Assembly (NCBI GenBank): GCA_030407085.1
Contig: CM059586.1
Location: 87,727,501-87,791,500 of the forward strand
Source: Trichopria drosophilae
Lineage: Eukaryota > Arthropoda > Insecta > Hymenoptera > Diapriidae
DNA: 64,000 bases
Direction: 5' to 3'
Shown here piece after piece: positions 60,540-64,000 of the stretch (its first letter is position 1; the number at the start of each line of letters is the position of its first letter). Below the pieces are notes generated by a model. That model had not been told where the DNA came from. It ran no database searches and saw only the letters and a program-made list of their open reading frames with translations. The position numbers and the translations under genes were made by a program.

Positions 60540-61190
60540 CTAATTTTTGTTACTAATTTAATGGAATTTCGTTAAATTACTAAATATGATGGAAGCAAAT
60601 TACATAAACTTTACAGAAAATTTCTTACAATTTAGATTAGGGATTTTTCTCCGTGTATCGACATAACATATCTTTTCAGACCGGTTTTTACAAATCTAAA
60701 GTATGTATACATGTTAGGACATAATCTATTTATCTTATTCAAACACCATTATTCAAAGTAAAGTGTATACTAAGTCAGGTTTCTTTTATACGCAATGTAA
60801 CGATAAGACATTTTTCTTGTTCAAATTATTAATTAAATTCTATGATCAAAACACGCGCAACATTAAAAATCTGACTTGTGTAGTTTTAATAAAAGATTTA
60901 ACAAGGCTCTACAGATTTTCAACTTTGAGAGTTTACATTTAAATGAAGTTACTATCACCAAACTTCCGGTTATTATGGCATACACGAAAATACTGTTGTC
61001 AAATGTCATGTCAACACAATATCAAAATACACTGAGAGGAATGTATGTTGTCAGTTAATATATTAAATTAACAGTAAAAAGCGTATATATTAATAGTTTA
61101 CACATTTTAGTAATTATTAAGATTTTACATTAAATATTAATATATTTTTAAGAAAATTTGTTCAGTGTATACGTATACTACGATTATGTT
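60540..61190. other. Gene-free AT-rich stretch
   Basis: No exon or repeat family is recognised. Confidence 0.4.
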
Positions 61191-61530
61191 GTCAATCAGA
61201 TTACGAATCCGGTGATAGATATAGGAAATTCAAAATGACATACATTCAAATGTGATATGTTGTCAGACTTATTTTTCAAAATGGCAGTCACTTACATGTC
61301 GAAATACGCGAACTAAATTAAAACATCATTTTTATCGTTCTTATAGTCAGCCATTTTGAATTTTAATAATTTGACGTATTATTCGTAAGCAGCGACCTCA
61401 AAACCCTCCGAGAATAAATTTTGAATCGATATTATTGATGTTTCTTATTTCAGTGGTCGCCATTTTGAATCCATCATTTTGGATTTTGAAAGTTTGATAG
61501 CGTATTCATAATATGCAACCCTGAAAATTC
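61190..61530. repeat. Decayed ATGGCGG modules, both orientations
   Basis: CAGATTACGAATCCGGTGAT at 61198 heads a plus unit. GCCATTTTGAA at 61351 and 61451 and AAGCAGCGACCTCAAAACCC at 61389 mark minus units about 100 bases apart. Confidence 0.55.
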
Positions 61531-61679
61531 AATTCAACGTAAAGAAAAATGTACTCATTAAAAGGTCAACTAAAGGGGTCCAGAAATCAAAATATTGATT
61601 CATATATTATTTTACTGAAATAATTCAAACACAGTAAAGAAAGGATACTATACCTCCTTTTCAACATAAAATACATTTA

Positions 61680-61755
61680 CTTATTTAGATAGTTATTTCA
61701 ACGCTTGACACAGTTCGAAAAACTATACAGTTACTATCTAGAATCTATTTAGTAC
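61680..61755. repeat. Fragment of the ACTATTTAAATAGTA-type element
   Basis: TTATTTAGATAGTTATTTCA and AGTTACTATCTAGAATCTAT resemble 23870-24010. The ends are not defined. Confidence 0.3.
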
Positions 61756-61828
61756 AACTATTTTATTCTGTGTCGTACATGTGTACAGAGCTTGGATTGA
61801 CTTTCAATAGGTTTAGTTAGTCTCGTTA

Positions 61829-61843
61829 CCACCAGATGACGCC
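61829..61843. promoter_or_regulatory. CTCF-like site CCACCAGATGACGCC
   Basis: The 15-mer fits the conserved insect/vertebrate CTCF core CCASYAGRKGGC with one mismatch (A for G after GAT). It sits in a small unique, less AT-rich patch (61790-61920). One isolated motif match is weak evidence. Confidence 0.25.
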
Positions 61844-62399
61844 GCTGCCCTATGAGCTCTACTTCTCGTTATCGTACTCCCGTTATAAAAGTAGATTTTC
61901 ATTTCGTCATAAGTCACGAACTACTGATATTGAATGTGTTCGGATATATAAATAAATATGATATATTACTGTCTGCATAATGGCATTGCCCACATTTATT
62001 GATTAATCATTATTTGATTAATCAAAATTTCATCTCAAATTTGAAAACTTCAAGAAATAAGGGATAACTTCTTATTCTGAAATAGATTAAATTATTATAC
62101 AATTTGCCTCAATGCAGTTTTCCTGGTTTAATGAATACTATATTAATAAGTACTATATAGTAACTATAGTCGATCACATCGTTCAATTTATTATGATTTC
62201 TTTACAGTATCCAGATCGCGCGACTACAACTATCTATAGTATAACTATACAGAATTATTATAGTGCCACGATTATATTTTCTACACGGATTTTTCAGAAA
62301 GATGGAGCAGAGTATATTTTAATGTTCCTAATAAAAATGTTCTTGTTGTATCAAAATTTATTAATTGAAAGTTAATGAGTGTCGATGTCTAGTAAGTGT

Positions 62400-62720
62400 T
62401 TTTGTTGTTGATTACGAGGCGACAACAAGAAAATATCCGCATGCCGCACTAAAACGTTAGCAATTAAAAATTAACCGCCAAGAATTACGTCGATTACCGC
62501 TAATTGACGTTAGTGGCGCTACTTGTCGGTAGCGCAAAGTCAGCATCTTCAACCGAATGGACTAAATAGCAAATGAACATCGACAGCAACGATTTTTGCA
62601 GAAGTCAGTGATGTAATTAACTACATACTTCTGTTTTAATACACGTGACGAATCGAAGTTCACGCCGTTGATTTTCTAGACCACGCGACGTGGGCGGTTA
62701 AAAGGGAACAGATGTGGAGA
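62400..62720. promoter_or_regulatory. CG-containing unique island with homeodomain-like words
   Basis: Balanced, unique sequence carries several TAATT words (CTAATTGACG at 62500, GTAATTAAC near 62614), CGTGGGCGG near 62689 (EGR-like) and inverted short blocks (GTGGCGCTAC / GTAGCGC). There is no open frame of note. It is a possible intronic enhancer of the gene at 52707, by composition only. Confidence 0.25.
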
Positions 62721-63147
62721 ATTCTCGAGTTTTAATTAAAATTCCGCCCTAAAAATTAATGCCTATAAGAGCAATCTGTACGTACATATAAATAAAATAA
62801 ATTTTACGAATGATGTTAAGTTATCACTCACTGAATTCATTACTCGCTGAGAAATAGGACTGTTATGGTTATTATTACTAAAAAAAGGTCGTTTTTCTTG
62901 ATTTTTTTTAAAGGTACAACTATAATAAAAAAAAGTACTCTTCTTTTCTGAGTCCATTTTCGTAATTAAAAGTATCTTTAAAATATTTGACATGATAAAT
63001 AATTAGATCAAGTTTAACGTTTTAGCTAAGAAAAATTAGTTAGTACTAGTAGTTAGTACTAGTAAAAATTAGTTAGTAATTTATTTATTAATTACAAAAA
63101 ATAATTAATCATTAAGAAACTGAAATTTTACAAACATTGTATATTCA

Positions 63148-63350
63148 CTCTCTAAATCTCAATTAGTGAAAACTAGGTTACGATTTGAAATTAGTAACAA
63201 AATTTACTAAATATTGGTCAATTTTTGCTAATTGAATGATTAACATAATTTGATTAACACGTTCAGTTAGTTAAAACTGACTAATAATTAGTAAATTTTG
63301 TTGCTAATTTCATATAGTAACCCACTTTTCAATAATTGAAATTTAGAGAG
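63148..63350. mobile_element. Small MITE, GAAAAGTGGGTTACT family, 203 bp
   Basis: The mirrored ends CTCTAAATCTCAATTAGTGA / TCAATAATTGAAATTTAGAG and the inner GAAATTAGTAACAAAATTTA / TAAATTTTGTTGCTAATTTC give arms of about 65 bases. It is the cleanest copy of this family in the window. Confidence 0.85.
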
Positions 63351-64000
63351 CAAATATTTGACTAAATATTGATGATAATCGATTTTTCGACAACGCATCA
63401 TTAACTTTAAAATATAAATTTTTCTTTTATCAATGTACCGAACTACTCGTCCTATCACACTAAAGCAAAATAGTAACATTTACACAACTCTGGAAAAGAT
63501 TAAACTAAAACTCATTTCTGCAACGGAGACAGCCGTAACGTCCTACTCGATATTTGGAATTAAATGTCACTGCAACAAACGAAAAGAACATTTCACGAGT
63601 TTAGAGCGAACATTTTTAGTATATGTAATTTAATGTTATGAACGTTACTCTTTTTAAATCATCGTGTTTATTTCTTGAATTCGATGACAAATTTTTTGCC
63701 AGCTGTCTTAATGTCTTCAATTCGACAAAACTGTGTCACTTGGTAATGGCGAGTGTCACGTTAATAGGTTTAGGGAGTTATTATTACGTGACCCCATCCC
63801 AGTAAAAAATGTCAAGGCAGTTTTTCCCTTCTCTTTTTTCAGACAAAATAAGTTGCTGCTCATTTGATACTTTTAAAGTGTCAAAATTGAAACCATCATC
63901 ATCGTATGTGTTGTTATATATCATTTTTAAAATAGTGTCTACAATATGTAAATATTTTTTGGAGTATTGAATTTTATTGCACAAAAAATATGTTTGAAAA
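63351..64000. other. Gene-free end of the window
   Basis: The window ends in AT-rich DNA with short open frames on both strands (63433-63633 +, 63784-63984 -) that have no splice or family support. Confidence 0.35.

Noticed and set aside
62112..62375. Possible terminal exon after TTTCTTTACAG at 62209
   Set aside because: The acceptor is good, but the peptide is low-complexity Ile/Tyr/Thr with no donor, no composition shift and no continuity of style with the 52707/59108 exons.

Overview
The window looks like a gene-poor, AT-rich stretch of a large animal genome, most probably an arthropod and by overall style an insect. The grounds are phase-matched short exons with GT/AG splice signals, long introns, dense short foldback transposons, tRNA-derived fragments and no bacterial-style coding. 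Hymenoptera would fit, but nothing here proves the order. No rRNA, intact tRNA, CRISPR array, transposase or complete retroelement was found.

Coding content is small and all on the + strand. Two exons near the left end (9882-10070 and 10994-11062) appear to form the C-terminus of an unidentified low-complexity protein, with a stop at 11060-11062 and an AATAAA about 90 bases later. Near the right end a CpG-containing region (50970-51600) with an Inr/DPE-like pair lies upstream of a first coding exon (52707-52925). That exon joins in phase to a 69-base exon (59108-59176) after a 6.2 kb intron, and the gene runs off the window. I recognise neither protein. The roughly 40 kb between them holds no exon I can support.

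The rest is dominated by non-autonomous transposable elements. One set begins TTAACC and ends GGTTAA, lies between TTAA targets as piggyBac-like MITEs do, and is often almost entirely foldback: 11390-12890, 22075-22957, 24322-25434, 33295-34308, 40925-42011, 49174-50086, plus one-ended copies at 1-828, 4080-4748, 48588-49177 and 59475-60537. A second TTAA family begins GGGGGTTCTAAAG. It has copies at 13172-13515, 23246-23613 and 42008-42393, and a five-copy array at 43180-44620 whose neighbours share single TTAA sites. A third component is a module of about 115-120 bp. It pairs GCTGATTACGAATCTG with AAAATGGCGGATCC and AATATGGCGG, recurs at least two dozen times by eye, and sits inside several of the TTAA elements. 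Its ATGGCGG cores resemble YY1/Pleiohomeotic sites. Other foldback families, a SINE-like element (3480-4049), a perfect 3 x 97 bp tandem repeat and a degenerate minisatellite fill out the rest.

A few less AT-rich, CpG-containing, non-repetitive islands (about 13930-14360, 19190-19900, 26880-27280, 35030-35480, 42430-42850, 50970-51600, 62400-62720) stand out. They are the best candidates for promoters or conserved regulatory DNA. All family groupings were made by eye; no alignment or database search was run.
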